Counted from the first letter of the stretch, positions 34,259-43,543 are shown. The stretch: DNA of 64,000 nucleotides from Paraeggerthella hongkongensis (GCF_003726035.1 NZ_QICD01000010.1:1-64000); one strand, 5' to 3'. The notes: generated from the letters alone by a model not told the origin. Translations and numbers: made by a program.

Positions 34259-35605
34259 CTACCAGCCCGCGCGGCGCATCGCTGCGCGCAGCTCGGCTAT
34301 GCTGTACAGGCTGCCGAATGCGCACACCAGCCCTTCGGGTCCAGCCAGATCGCATGCCTTCGCCACCGCGTCGTCGAAGTCGCGCGCCTCGTAGGGCCTC
34401 ACGCATGCGGAGCACCCCAGCAAATCCTGTCCCGTCCAACGAATGGCGCGCGCCAGCTTCGCTGCCGGAAGGGCACGCGGATTAGGAGGCGCGACGGCCA
34501 CGAAAGCGCCGCCCAGCGGCAGGATCGACTCGAACATGGCCGGGTAGTCCTTATCCTCCAGGACCCCGATCACGAACACGGCCTTCCTCCCGGGAAACAC
34601 GTCGCGCAGGGAGTCGGCAAGCGCCTGCGCGCCTTGCGGGTTATGCCCGCCGTCTATCACGAACGTCGGTCGGCCGTCCCGGCTTGGCAGCACTTCGAAA
34701 CGCCCCGGCCACTGAGCCCGCGCAACGCCCGACCGCAGAGCCTCGTTCGAAATATCCCATCCGCGCGCGCGCAGGGCAAACGCCGCCTCGATGGCAAGCG
34801 CAGCGTTCATGGGCTGATAGGCGCCCAAAAGCTGCGTCTCGTACGCTTCTCCCCGATAGGAAAACGGCCGCACATGCACCTGCGCGCCCGCATCCCCCAC
34901 AGTGCGGCGCTCGACCGGCTCCACGTTCAGCTGAGAGAAATCGGGCTTCTCCAACGTATCGCCGCATGCGCAAGCAGCCCGCTCGATCACGGCCATGGCC
35001 TCGGCCCCTTGCGGCCACGACACGACGGTCGATCCCGCTTTCACGATACCGGCCTTCTCCCCGGCAATCGCGGCAAGCGTGGTGCCCAGCAGCGCCGTAT
35101 GGTCCAAGCCGATGCGCGTGATGACCGCAACTTCGGGAGCATCTATGACGTTCGTGGAATCAAGACGACCGCCCAACCCCACTTCAAGCACGGCAACCTG
35201 GCATCCGCTGCGCGCGAAATGCTCGATGGCAACAGCGGTCATCAGCTCGAACTCGGTAGGATGATCGCCCGTTTCGGCAGCCATCGCTTCGGCATGGTCT
35301 TTGACCTCCAACGTTACCGCCGCAAGGTCTTCTAGAGAAATCGAACGCCCATCCACGCGAATGCGCTCTTCGAACGTCTCGATAAACGGACTGGTGAACA
35401 GCCCCGTGCACAGCCCGGCAGCGCGCAGTATGGAAGACAGAAACGCGCTTGTCGACCCCTTCCCGTTCGTGCCGGCAACGTGGACGAACCGCATGCGATC
35501 CTGCGGACGACCCAAGCGGTCCAGCAGCTCGCGAATGCGGTCGAGCCCCAGACGCGACGCCTGCCAGCGCGGTTCGTTGATGTAGGCGATAGGGTCGAAT
35601 TCCAT
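34259..35605 (-). CDS. folC: Folylpolyglutamate synthase / dihydrofolate synthase
   Basis: A 448-residue Mur-ligase-type enzyme that adds glutamate to folates. The ATP-binding loop is VAGTNGKGSTSAF. LEVGLGGRLDSTNVI, TRIGLDHTALLG and DGGHNPQGAQAL are FolC signatures. ATG 35605 follows GAGGAG by six bases. It lies 99 bases after the nfnB stop codon on the same strand and could be read from the nfnA promoter. Whether it has both activities cannot be told. Confidence 0.94.
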   Translation of the reverse strand: MEFDPIAYINEPRWQASRLGLDRIRELLDRLGRPQDRMRFVHVAGTNGKGSTSAFLSSILRAAGLCTGLFTSPFIETFEERIRVDGRSISLEDLAAVTLEVKDHAEAMAAETGDHPTEFELMTAVAIEHFARSGCQVAVLEVGLGGRLDSTNVIDAPEVAVITRIGLDHTALLGTTLAAIAGEKAGIVKAGSTVVSWPQGAEAMAVIERAACACGDTLEKPDFSQLNVEPVERRTVGDAGAQVHVRPFSYRGEAYETQLLGAYQPMNAALAIEAAFALRARGWDISNEALRSGVARAQWPGRFEVLPSRDGRPTFVIDGGHNPQGAQALADSLRDVFPGRKAVFVIGVLEDKDYPAMFESILPLGGAFVAVAPPNPRALPAAKLARAIRWTGQDLLGCSACVRPYEARDFDDAVAKACDLAGPEGLVCAFGSLYSIAELRAAMRRAGW

Positions 35606-35704
35606 GATCAGCTCCTCTGCAAAACGAAAGCGAGCGCTTCGCATGAAACGCTCGCCCCCAAGATAGCACAACACCCCGCAAACAGCACGGCGACCGGACA
35701 ACCG

Positions 35705-37189
35705 CTACTGCTGCGACAAATACTCCGCGATACCCGCAGCCGCGCGCTTCCCCGCGCCCATGGCCAGGATCACCGTCGCCGCGCCTATCACCGCGTCGCC
35801 GCCGGCGAACACGCCCGGCCTCGACGTAGCGCAGGTACGCTCGTCGGCAACGATAAGGCTGCGAGGGGTAACCTCCAAACCAGGAGTCGTCTTTGCGATA
35901 AGCGGGTTCGTCTTCGATCCCACGGCCATGACCAGCATGTCGACATCCATGACGAACGCGCTGCCCGCCACCTCCTGCGGGCGACGGCGACCGCTGGCAT
36001 CGGGCTCTCCCAATTCCATGCGCACGCATTCCAGGCCGGTGATCCAACCTTCGTCGTTGCCGAGCGCGCGCTTGGGGTTCGTGAGCATCTGGAAGCGAAT
36101 GCCCTCCTGCTCGGCATGGTGCACTTCCTCTGCACGGGCAGGCATCTCGTCGCGGCTGCGCCGGTACACCACGGTGACGTCGGCGCCCAAGCGCTTCGCC
36201 GTACGCGCGGCGTCCATGGCAACGTTGCCGCCGCCCACCACGACGCAACGCTTGCCCGCGTACACCGGCGTATCGTACTCGGGGAACTGATACGCTTTCA
36301 TAAGGTTCACGCGCGTCAAAAGCTCGCTTGCCACCATGGAGCCGTTGAGGCCTTCGCCCTCGATGCCCAGATAAGCCGGCAAACCGGCGCCCGTTCCCAC
36401 GAACACGGCGTCGAAGCCGCGCTCATCCAGCAGTTCGTCAATGTCGTACAGCTTTCCCACCAGCGTGTTCAGCTCGAACGAAACGCCGCTGTCCCCCAGC
36501 TTGGACACTTCGCGCTCAACCAGGTCTTTCGGCAGACGGAATTCGGGGATGCCGTACGTCAGCACGCCGCCCGGCTTGTGCAGGGCCTCGAGCACCGTCA
36601 CGTCGCAGCCAAGCTTGGCCAGCTCGCCTGCGCACGTGAGCGAAGCAGGGCCCGAGCCCACCACGGCCACGCGCTTGCCCGAAAGATCGACATAGGGCGC
36701 AACGGCGGTTTCGCCATCCGCATCCGCAACAGGAGCGGCGGCTTCCTCGGCGCGCTGCTGGGCAATCGCGGCGGCGGCCTCCTGCGGATGCTCGAACGCC
36801 CAGTCAGACGTGAAACGCTCCAAACGACCGATGCCAACCGGCTCGCCGTTCTTGCCGCGCGTGCACACGCCTTCGCACTGCGTTTCCTGCGGACACACGC
36901 GCCCGCACACCGCCGGCAAAGCGCTCGCGCTCTTCACGATGGCGTACGCTCGGGCGAAATTTCCCAAAGCAACCTGCTCGATGAAATCGGGAATAGGGAT
37001 GCCCACGGGGCAGCCATGCACGCAGGGCCGCGTGGGACACTGAATGCAGCGACGTGCTTCCAGCATGGCCTCTTCGGCAGAATACCCGCGCGCGACCTCG
37101 TCAAACGTTCTGGCACGCTCGACGGGATCCAGCTCGGGCATGGGAACCATCGTCTTCTGCTTGTTCACTTCGTAGCTGGTCCGCGCCAT
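35705..37189 (-). CDS. nfnB: NfnB: NADPH-binding subunit of NADH-dependent ferredoxin:NADP+ oxidoreductase
   Basis: A 494-residue GltD-like flavoprotein. N-terminal cysteines (CIQCPTRPCVHGCPVGIP, then CGRVCPQETQCEGVC) bind two 4Fe-4S clusters. An FAD site (VAVVGSGPASLTCAGELAKL) and an NADP(H) site (CVVVGGGNVAMDAARTAKRL) follow. It resembles the glutamate synthase small subunit, but no glutamate synthase large-subunit gene is adjacent. It begins one base after nfnA. That pairing identifies NfnAB, which couples NADH and reduced ferredoxin to NADPH formation by flavin-based electron bifurcation in anaerobes. Confidence 0.92.
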   Translation of the reverse strand: MARTSYEVNKQKTMVPMPELDPVERARTFDEVARGYSAEEAMLEARRCIQCPTRPCVHGCPVGIPIPDFIEQVALGNFARAYAIVKSASALPAVCGRVCPQETQCEGVCTRGKNGEPVGIGRLERFTSDWAFEHPQEAAAAIAQQRAEEAAAPVADADGETAVAPYVDLSGKRVAVVGSGPASLTCAGELAKLGCDVTVLEALHKPGGVLTYGIPEFRLPKDLVEREVSKLGDSGVSFELNTLVGKLYDIDELLDERGFDAVFVGTGAGLPAYLGIEGEGLNGSMVASELLTRVNLMKAYQFPEYDTPVYAGKRCVVVGGGNVAMDAARTAKRLGADVTVVYRRSRDEMPARAEEVHHAEQEGIRFQMLTNPKRALGNDEGWITGLECVRMELGEPDASGRRRPQEVAGSAFVMDVDMLVMAVGSKTNPLIAKTTPGLEVTPRSLIVADERTCATSRPGVFAGGDAVIGAATVILAMGAGKRAAAGIAEYLSQQ

Positions 37190-37190
37190 G

Positions 37191-38075
37191 TTAGGCCCCC
37201 TTCCGGTCGCCGCGCGCAGACGCGCACCCGCAATCGCGGCCTTCGGAGGCTATCCGACCCGCCGCAGCATCCCGCGCCGCCGATTCAAACGAGCGGTACA
37301 TCACCCCACGACGCATAGCGTCGTCGAAATCGACCAGATGCCCATCGAAGTCGGGACCGTCCACGCACGCATGCAGGTATTCATCGCCCACTTTCACGCG
37401 GCAACCGCCGCACATGCCCGTGCCGTCGATCATGAGCGGGTTCATGGAAACGAGCGTTTTGATGCCGTAAGGCTTCGTGGTGGCCGCCACGAACTTCATC
37501 ATGATGACCGGACCCACGGCAAGCACCAAGTCGTAGTTCGCGCCCTCGTCGATGCGCTGCTGAAGCGCTTGCGTCACCAAGCCCTTGTTGCCGTTCGACC
37601 CATCGTCGGTCATGACAATCTGACGCGTGGAGCTGGCGTTGATCTCGTCTTCGAACAGAATGAGGTCGGCGTTGCGGAATCCCGTGATCACGTCCACTTC
37701 GCAACCCTGCTCGTACAGCCATTTTGCCTGCGGGTACGCGATCGCGGTTCCCAAGCCGCCGCCGATCACGCACGCACGACGCGCGCCGGCAAGTTCCGTC
37801 GGGTTCCCCAGCGGGCCCACGAAATCAAGCAGCGCGTCGCCCGCCTTCATGTTCGCCAAACGCATGGTGGTCGCCCCCACCGCCTGGAACACGATGGTGA
37901 CGGTACCCGCCTGAGCGTCGCAATCGTTCATAGTCAGCGGGATGCGTTCGCCATGCTCGTCGATGCGCAGCATGATGAACTGGCCCGGCTTGATCTTCTT
38001 CGCGATCTCAGGAGCCCGCACGACCATGCGGGTGACTTCGGGGTTCAACGCCTCAACTCGTTCGATGGGATACAC
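37191..38075 (-). CDS. nfnA: NfnA: NADH-binding subunit of NADH-dependent ferredoxin:NADP+ oxidoreductase
   Basis: A 294-residue protein of the ferredoxin-NADP reductase fold related to PyrK/SudB. An FAD-binding domain (PGQFIMLRIDEHGERIPLTM) and NAD domain (CVIGGGLGTAIAYPQAKWL) precede a cysteine motif, MCGGCRV with a later HAC, for a 2Fe-2S cluster. The final residues are an extra Gly/Ala-rich tail. It starts at GTG 38075 and is followed one base later by nfnB. The complex sits in the cytosol and balances NADH, NADPH and ferredoxin. Confidence 0.92.
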   Translation of the reverse strand: MYPIERVEALNPEVTRMVVRAPEIAKKIKPGQFIMLRIDEHGERIPLTMNDCDAQAGTVTIVFQAVGATTMRLANMKAGDALLDFVGPLGNPTELAGARRACVIGGGLGTAIAYPQAKWLYEQGCEVDVITGFRNADLILFEDEINASSTRQIVMTDDGSNGNKGLVTQALQQRIDEGANYDLVLAVGPVIMMKFVAATTKPYGIKTLVSMNPLMIDGTGMCGGCRVKVGDEYLHACVDGPDFDGHLVDFDDAMRRGVMYRSFESAARDAAAGRIASEGRDCGCASARGDRKGA

Positions 38076-38109
38076 TCGCCCTCACCCTTCTCGTCTTAGA
38101 ACAAAAACA

Positions 38110-38158
38110 GCACCGGGTGTCGGTGCCGATTCGCGCTTACTAAGGTGGCAGTATAGCA
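38110..38158 (-). promoter_or_regulatory. Predicted nfnA promoter and terminator-like leader hairpin
   Basis: On the minus strand an extended -10 TGCTATACT (38150-38158) precedes a hairpin GCACCG-N5-CGGTGC (38110-38126) that is followed by TGTTTTTGTT, 35 bases before the nfnA start. The order promoter, terminator-like stem, gene suggests attenuation. Nothing else but non-coding sequence is seen in 38159-38373. Confidence 0.4.
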
Positions 38159-38373
38159 AACGGCCTTTGCGAGGATTGTTTCGGACGTGTTTCCGCACGG
38201 TCAAAGGCGCGTGGCGCGCGCGAAGAAGCATCCCGAGAAAATGCCGCGGGCGCGACCGGTCGAAACAGCGCGCCAACGGCAACGAACCCTTGACGAAGCA
38301 TGCCTTGTTCGGGAGTGCGTGATAGGCTCGAATCATGGGATCCGTTCCTGAACCGACACTGCTAGGAGGAAGC

Positions 38374-39303
38374 ATGGCGCGCGTTTACGCACTCGACAAT
38401 CGTATGGAGCCCGTCCCCTCTCTGCAAGATGCCCCGGAGCATCGCCCAATCGCTCTCGCGCTCGCCCCTCAAGAACTTGACGCGCTCGATGCGCTTGAGC
38501 TCGGCTCCGAGGCGCGGCAAACCCTTCGACTGCTGTCCGCCACCGAAAGCACGTACCTCGACGTGCTCCCCTCATGCCTGATCGGGTCGTTCGCCATCCC
38601 GGACAAAGAGCATGTTCTTGAGAGCCCCGCATGCTTCACGTTCTATCTGGACAAGCAAAGGCTCGTGTTCGTGGACGAAGGCGACACGTGCGCAGATGTC
38701 CTTGACGCCGTGGCAGCGCAGGGCGTGATCAAGCAGCCCACTGCGGCTCACTGCCTGTTCGAGTGCATGAAGCTGTTCATCAAGGGAGATCTTTCGTTTT
38801 TGGCCAACCTGGAAGACCAAATGGAAGATGTGGAAGAAGCCATCATCGACCGCGGCATGAACGGGAACAACCGGCGCATGTTGACGTTTCGGCGCATGTT
38901 GCTGCGCATCGACACGTACTATCAGCAGCTGGTGGACATGGCCAGCGGTTTGGCAGAGAACGAGAACAAGCTGCTCGCCCGCGAGGAAGCGCATCTGTTC
39001 CTGGTGCTGCAACGGCAGGTCGAGCGGTTGCTCAAACGCTCGCTCACGCTCAAGGAGTACAGCCTGCAACTGCGCGAGCTCTACCAAGCCCAAATAGATA
39101 TCCAGCAGAACAACACCATGAAGTTCTTCGCCGTAGTCACGACGCTTTTCGCACCGCTCACGTTGCTGACCAGCTGGTTCGGCATGAACTTCGCGCACAT
39201 GCCCGGCATAGACTGGTCGTGGGGCTATCAAGCGGTCATCGCGTTGTCCATCGGCATCATCTTGGTGGAGCTCGCAATTTTCAAGCGAAAGAAATGGCTG
39301 TAG
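38374..39303 (+). CDS. CorA-family magnesium/divalent cation transporter
   Basis: A 309-residue protein with a cytoplasmic alpha/beta domain, a long helical stalk and two C-terminal transmembrane helices. The signature GMN is seen in SWFGMNF (about 270), followed by a loop MPGIDWSWG and a basic end (FKRKKWL). ATG 38374 follows GGAGGA closely. It resembles the YfjQ/CorA-II group more than E. coli CorA. It imports Mg2+ (or Co2+/Ni2+) along the membrane potential. It stands alone between the divergent nfnA and a hairpin. Confidence 0.9.
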   Translation: MARVYALDNRMEPVPSLQDAPEHRPIALALAPQELDALDALELGSEARQTLRLLSATESTYLDVLPSCLIGSFAIPDKEHVLESPACFTFYLDKQRLVFVDEGDTCADVLDAVAAQGVIKQPTAAHCLFECMKLFIKGDLSFLANLEDQMEDVEEAIIDRGMNGNNRRMLTFRRMLLRIDTYYQQLVDMASGLAENENKLLAREEAHLFLVLQRQVERLLKRSLTLKEYSLQLRELYQAQIDIQQNNTMKFFAVVTTLFAPLTLLTSWFGMNFAHMPGIDWSWGYQAVIALSIGIILVELAIFKRKKWL

Positions 39304-39308
39304 AAACG

Positions 39309-39347
39309 CCCGTCCCCTGGCGAAAGGCCTCTTCGCCAGGGGACGGG
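39309..39347. repeat. 16-bp perfect hairpin downstream of corA
   Basis: CCCGTCCCCTGGCGAA pairs fully with TTCGCCAGGGGACGGG around AGGCCTC. It begins five bases after the corA stop codon and lacks a T-tract. The GGGACGGG core is shared with the 35-bp hairpin at 10403-10484, so it may be a REP-type repeat that also serves as transcript end. Confidence 0.65.
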
Positions 39348-39387
39348 GCTGCATGACGCAGCGGATAGCGCACGTCGCGCACCCGCG

Positions 39388-39960
39388 TCATTCGGCGCCG
39401 GATGCCTGCAAAAGCTCGCCCAACGTTGCGAAGTCGTTCTCAAGCGCCTCGCGTTTGCTGCCGTCGTACAGCGCCGCGGCCGGATGGAAGATGGGGAACA
39501 CCTTGAACTTCCCCGCATGCTGCAGCGTGCCATGCAGGCGCGTGATGCCGATGTCCGTTTTCAGGATGAACTTCGTGGAGAAGTTGCCCAGCGTCACAAT
39601 GAAATCCGGGTCGATCGTGCGCGTCTGCTCGCGCAAGTACGATGCGCACAGTTCGATCTCTTCGGGCCGCGGGTTCCGGTTTCCCGGAGGGCGGCACTTC
39701 AACACGTTGGCGATGAACACGTCCTCGCGCGTCAACCCCGCCACGGCCAGAAGCTCGTTGAGGTACTTGCCCGCCGCGCCGACGAACGGCTCGCCTTGCA
39801 GGTCTTCGTTCTTACCGGGCGCCTCCCCGATGATCAGCACGCGCGCCTCGGGGTTGCCCACCCCGAACACGGTTTGCGTGCGACCGTCGGCCAACGGGCA
39901 TTTCCGGCACGCTTCCACCTGCGCGCGAATTTCGTCCAAAGGGACGTGCGGCTTGGTCAT
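39388..39960 (-). CDS. Type-4 (family 4) uracil-DNA glycosylase
   Basis: A 190-residue iron-sulfur uracil-DNA glycosylase that removes uracil from DNA. Four cysteines for a 4Fe-4S cluster are visible: C18, C21, C89 (NVLKCRPPGNRNP) and C105. The active-site stretch GEAPGKNEDLQGEPFVGAAG and the later IFHPAA motif match the family. ATG 39960 is preferred to the ATG at 39972, which abuts the alr stop codon and lacks a ribosome-binding site; GGGGGA precedes the chosen start. It is translationally linked to alr, upstream on the same strand. Confidence 0.92.
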   Translation of the reverse strand: MTKPHVPLDEIRAQVEACRKCPLADGRTQTVFGVGNPEARVLIIGEAPGKNEDLQGEPFVGAAGKYLNELLAVAGLTREDVFIANVLKCRPPGNRNPRPEEIELCASYLREQTRTIDPDFIVTLGNFSTKFILKTDIGITRLHGTLQHAGKFKVFPIFHPAAALYDGSKREALENDFATLGELLQASGAE

Positions 39961-39972
39961 CTGATCCCCCAT

Positions 39973-41364
39973 CTACACGTAGTACCTGGGCATACGATGG
40001 CTGAACCCGATGGCAACCTCGTAGTTGATGGTTCCCAGGGTGTTCGCCATGTCGTCGATGGTCACAACGGAATCGCCTTCGCGACCCACCAGCAGCACTT
40101 CGTCGCCGATTTGCGGGTCAAGCTTGAGACGGTTCGCATACGTGCGCATGTCCACTTCGAACATGCACTGGTCCATGCAAATGTTGCCCACCTGGCGGCA
40201 GCGCTGTCCCTTCAAGATAACGTCGGTCCTGCCGGAAAGCCCGCGGCGCAAGCCGTCGGCGTACCCGATAGGCAGCGTGCATATCTTCACGCTGCCGGGG
40301 CTGCGGTAGTTCATTCCGTAGCTTACGCCCTCGCTCATGGGAACCGTGCGCACGTCGGAGATGCGCGCATGCACGCTCATGACCGGCTTCAAATCGATCA
40401 GGGGGCGCGTCACCGACGAAGGATGCAGGCCGTACAGGCCCACGCCCAGGCGCACCATGTCGAAATGCACGTCGGGGTACCGAATGGCAGCCGCCGTGTT
40501 AGCCGCGTGCACGATGCCGGGGTTGAAGCCCGCCACGTTCAGTGCGGTTACGGCCTCGATGAAACGCTTGACCTGGATCTGGAAATCCAGCGTTTCGGCG
40601 GAATCCGCCGTGGCGAAATGCGTGAACGTGCCCACCAGATCAAGCGCCCGGTGGAAACTCACTTGGCCCATGAACTCGACCACTTCGTCGTGACGGACGC
40701 CGATGCGGTTCATGCCGGTGTTCACCGCCAAATGATAAGGCGCCTTCATACCGTACGCATCAGCCGTTTCCGCATACTGGATGGCGAAATCGGGCGTGTA
40801 CACGCTTGGCATGACCTTGTACGCAAGCAGCAGCGGAATAGCGGAAAGCGGCGGCTGGGATAACACTAGAATAGGGGCGTTCACCAGGGCTTCGCGCAGC
40901 TCGATCGCCTCATCCACCGTGGCGACGCCCAGGTAGTCCACCCCGGAATTGAGCGCCGTTTTGGCGCACTTCACCGCACCATGGCCGTACGCGTCGGCCT
41001 TGACCACGGCCATCACGCGCACACCGGCCCCCACTCGCTGTTTGATCATAGTGGCGTTGTAGCGAATTGCATTGAGGTCGATCTCGGTCCAGGCCCATCG
41101 ACGATCGGTGGTAGGAATCAAGCGCAGCTTGTCGGGATCGAACTGCGCCGGTTCGTCATCGGGGCGCGCATGGTCGCGCGCGTACTGGAACGCGCCTTCC
41201 GCGCCGCTGTTGAACGCCGCCGAAGTCGCTTCGTATGCGCTTTGCCCGCCCGACGACCCTGCACCGCGCGCGTTCGCGTTGATAGCCGAACGCGCCGACT
41301 CGAAGCCGAGCGGCTTGCGGTTCGCAAAGCCGGTGAATCCATTGGGAAGTTCTTGTGCCGTCAT
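39973..41364 (-). CDS. alr: Alanine racemase with N-terminal extension
   Basis: A 463-residue PLP enzyme that makes D-alanine for peptidoglycan. The PLP lysine is K122 in VVKADAYGHGA. NTGMNRIGV and CMDQCMFEVD (C-terminal domain) are also conserved. The catalytic part begins near residue 90 (WAWTEIDLNAIRYN), leaving about 90 extra low-complexity residues rich in Ala, Ser, Gly and Asn. Typical Alr proteins are 360-390 residues long. No later start with a good ribosome-binding site was seen, so the extension may be real. It is transcribed with the uracil-DNA glycosylase gene. Confidence 0.94.
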   Translation of the reverse strand: MTAQELPNGFTGFANRKPLGFESARSAINANARGAGSSGGQSAYEATSAAFNSGAEGAFQYARDHARPDDEPAQFDPDKLRLIPTTDRRWAWTEIDLNAIRYNATMIKQRVGAGVRVMAVVKADAYGHGAVKCAKTALNSGVDYLGVATVDEAIELREALVNAPILVLSQPPLSAIPLLLAYKVMPSVYTPDFAIQYAETADAYGMKAPYHLAVNTGMNRIGVRHDEVVEFMGQVSFHRALDLVGTFTHFATADSAETLDFQIQVKRFIEAVTALNVAGFNPGIVHAANTAAAIRYPDVHFDMVRLGVGLYGLHPSSVTRPLIDLKPVMSVHARISDVRTVPMSEGVSYGMNYRSPGSVKICTLPIGYADGLRRGLSGRTDVILKGQRCRQVGNICMDQCMFEVDMRTYANRLKLDPQIGDEVLLVGREGDSVVTIDDMANTLGTINYEVAIGFSHRMPRYYV

Positions 41365-41393
41365 GCTGCATGCCTTTCAGTCGATCGGGCATC

Positions 41394-41402
41394 AGTATAG
41401 CA
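41394..41402 (-). promoter_or_regulatory. Extended -10 promoter of alr
   Basis: TGCTATACT on the minus strand lies 30 bases before the alr ATG, identical to the element before nfnA. The rest of 41403-41731, between alr and the upstream LuxR-type gene, shows no gene or clear terminator. Confidence 0.5.
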
Positions 41403-41731
41403 CTGCAACGTTCAACCGACCCGGGGACCGCCGCGAGCGAACACGCGCATCCACACGTTCATACGTCAGCATGAAAACGATCCCTGACTGGCCAATTCTA
41501 ACAGCAATGTTACGCATGGCCCAGCGATCCCGAAAGCCGCATCCCTATGAGCTGGGATGATGGAGCGGAGCGTTTAAGGGAAGGGCGACGAAGGGAGCTT
41601 GCGGCTCCGAAAACGCAACATTTGGCGCAAAATCGAGCAACAAGCGCCGGCGCCATGGCAAGCCGCCGCAAACGCCGCGCCCGAGCACGGCCGTCCCGGA
41701 AGCGCTCGGTGCCGGACAGCGCACGACCCGC

Positions 41732-43330
41732 CTATCCCTCCAGCTCGTGCAGCATGTCCAAAAGTTCCTGGCGCTTGTGGATGTCGAGCTTCGTATATAT
41801 GTGCTTGGCATGCGTGCGCACGGTGTTCTCGCTGATGACCAAGCGTTCGGCAATAGACGCCATGCTGTTTCCGCGCGCGATAAGCTCCGTCACCTCGGTC
41901 TCGCGCATGGACAGGCCGTAGCGCTCTTGCAGCTGCAAGCACTGCTTCGACGTACGATCGCGAATGGCGCCCGCATCCTCGGAAGCCGAAGGGCGATTGC
42001 GCCGCTTCTTGGACGACGCGCCCTTGCGCGACGACGGATCGGCGTCCTCGGCAGGTCCGTCGGCACCGGCGGTCGCCTTGCGAGCGGCACGGCCCGATCC
42101 CTGGGAAATGCCCAGAGGCAGAAACTCGATGGGGTCCGCCGTCACGGTGCCCTTCGAGGCAATCGACTTGAACAGCGTGCCCGTTGCTGCAAGCAGGGTA
42201 AGGCCCAGCACGTAGCTCGACGCCATCGCCACGATGAACAACCACTCGCGCCCGTCCACGGATACGAAATCACTCACCCATCCCAACAGAAACCCCACGC
42301 TCTGCATAATGTAGGCAACGCCGCCGAAGAACCCGTAAATGAACACGGGATTGATGCCGCGATCGCGCGAGATTTGCGCACATTGCATCATCATGAGCAT
42401 CTGCACAAGCGAGAACACCATATACGTAAAGCCCGCGAACAGGTTCAGGTACCCCGGGCCCAGAAACGGCAGCAGCAAAAACCCCGTGATAATGACGGGA
42501 TACACCACGCGAAACACCGACGTGAGGCCGAAGCGAAAGCTCATGCGGTACCACAGAACCAGCAGCACCGCCGCCGAAACGAAGGAACCCAGCATGGACG
42601 CGCTGTTCACCACCGCGGCGATCTCTTCGTGCAGAAGCGCGATGCCGCGGATAACGCCGCTGGCCAAAGCGAGCGATCCCACGCACAGGGCGCTTCGCCA
42701 ATAGTCCGCCACCGCCTGCCGGTACACGCGCGGATGCTGACGCGGAACGTCTTCGAACATGGGCTGGTCAACCAACATTTCGCGCACCGAAAGGGTTACG
42801 CAAAGGCCGCACAACGGAACGAACACAAGCGGGATCAAGAACGCGGTCAGCGCAATGGGCACCAGATACAACGCAAAGTAAACGAACGGCGCTATAGCGG
42901 TCCCCACGATCAACCGCAAGTTCCCCTGTTCGGCCGAAAGCGACGCGAAATACCGCTGCCACAGCATGAACATGCCCGCACAGCCAACGCCCAGCAAAAC
43001 CCCGCCGCCCGCCACCAGCACCAACGTCGCCACCGTCGCGTACATGGCGCCGATAAGGCACGCCGATCCGCTGAACACCAAAAGCGCGCTCAGGGCAACT
43101 AGCATGCGGCGCGCACCGCCGGGAATGTAGTAGGAGCCGAACATGCTGGCAACGAACGCTCCACCGAACGCCAGGGCCTGAGCCAAAAAGAACGTGAGCG
43201 TAACTTCAGCGGTCTGGAACTCGAGAGGTAAAAACGGGAAGATGCCGCCCCATATCGACGTCGCATTAACCGTCAGAAAGCACGCATAGCCCCAACTGGA
43301 CACGTGCGTTCGCGCCGCCGATTGCGTCAT
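41732..43330 (-). CDS. LuxR-type regulator with 12-helix transporter-like membrane domain
   Basis: A 532-residue membrane-bound regulator. About 400 residues form some twelve transmembrane helices resembling an MFS transporter. A charged linker (about 410-465, SSKKRRNRPS) leads to a C-terminal LuxR/GerE helix-turn-helix (about 465-530; LSMRETEVTELIARGNS, then ISENTVRTHAKHIYTKL). This architecture is expanded in Eggerthella and relatives, where such genes flank reductase operons. It is divergent from dmsA, so it probably senses a substrate or product and controls that operon. ATG 43330 is the likely start. Confidence 0.9.
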   Translation of the reverse strand: MTQSAARTHVSSWGYACFLTVNATSIWGGIFPFLPLEFQTAEVTLTFFLAQALAFGGAFVASMFGSYYIPGGARRMLVALSALLVFSGSACLIGAMYATVATLVLVAGGGVLLGVGCAGMFMLWQRYFASLSAEQGNLRLIVGTAIAPFVYFALYLVPIALTAFLIPLVFVPLCGLCVTLSVREMLVDQPMFEDVPRQHPRVYRQAVADYWRSALCVGSLALASGVIRGIALLHEEIAAVVNSASMLGSFVSAAVLLVLWYRMSFRFGLTSVFRVVYPVIITGFLLLPFLGPGYLNLFAGFTYMVFSLVQMLMMMQCAQISRDRGINPVFIYGFFGGVAYIMQSVGFLLGWVSDFVSVDGREWLFIVAMASSYVLGLTLLAATGTLFKSIASKGTVTADPIEFLPLGISQGSGRAARKATAGADGPAEDADPSSRKGASSKKRRNRPSASEDAGAIRDRTSKQCLQLQERYGLSMRETEVTELIARGNSMASIAERLVISENTVRTHAKHIYTKLDIHKRQELLDMLHELEG

Positions 43331-43453
43331 GTAGCTGCCACCCCCTCCGGTACCATACTGCAAAGCATGGTAGCATACGAGCGCGGCCCCGCAAGGAAAC
43401 GCATTGGCGATTTTCATGGGATGGTTATACCGCGACCTGGGGTTTTACCCTTA

Positions 43454-43474
43454 AATCACATGACGAGTGTGATT
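43454..43474. promoter_or_regulatory. Dyad upstream of dmsA, candidate regulator binding site
   Basis: AATCACA-N7-TGTGATT, with perfect 7-bp arms, lies 70 bases before dmsA in the divergent region shared with the LuxR-type gene. It has the form of a Crp/Fnr-type or LuxR-type site. The regulator is not known. Confidence 0.5.
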
Positions 43475-43543
43475 CTTCCCCCGTCGCTTTCCGGTACTTT
43501 TGTACACGGCGAGAGGAACAATCACAGTCAGAGGGAGGGAACT

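Noticed and set aside
35705-37189. Glutamate synthase small subunit (GltD)
   Set aside because: There is no large-subunit gene nearby and the gene directly follows nfnA, so NfnB is the better call.
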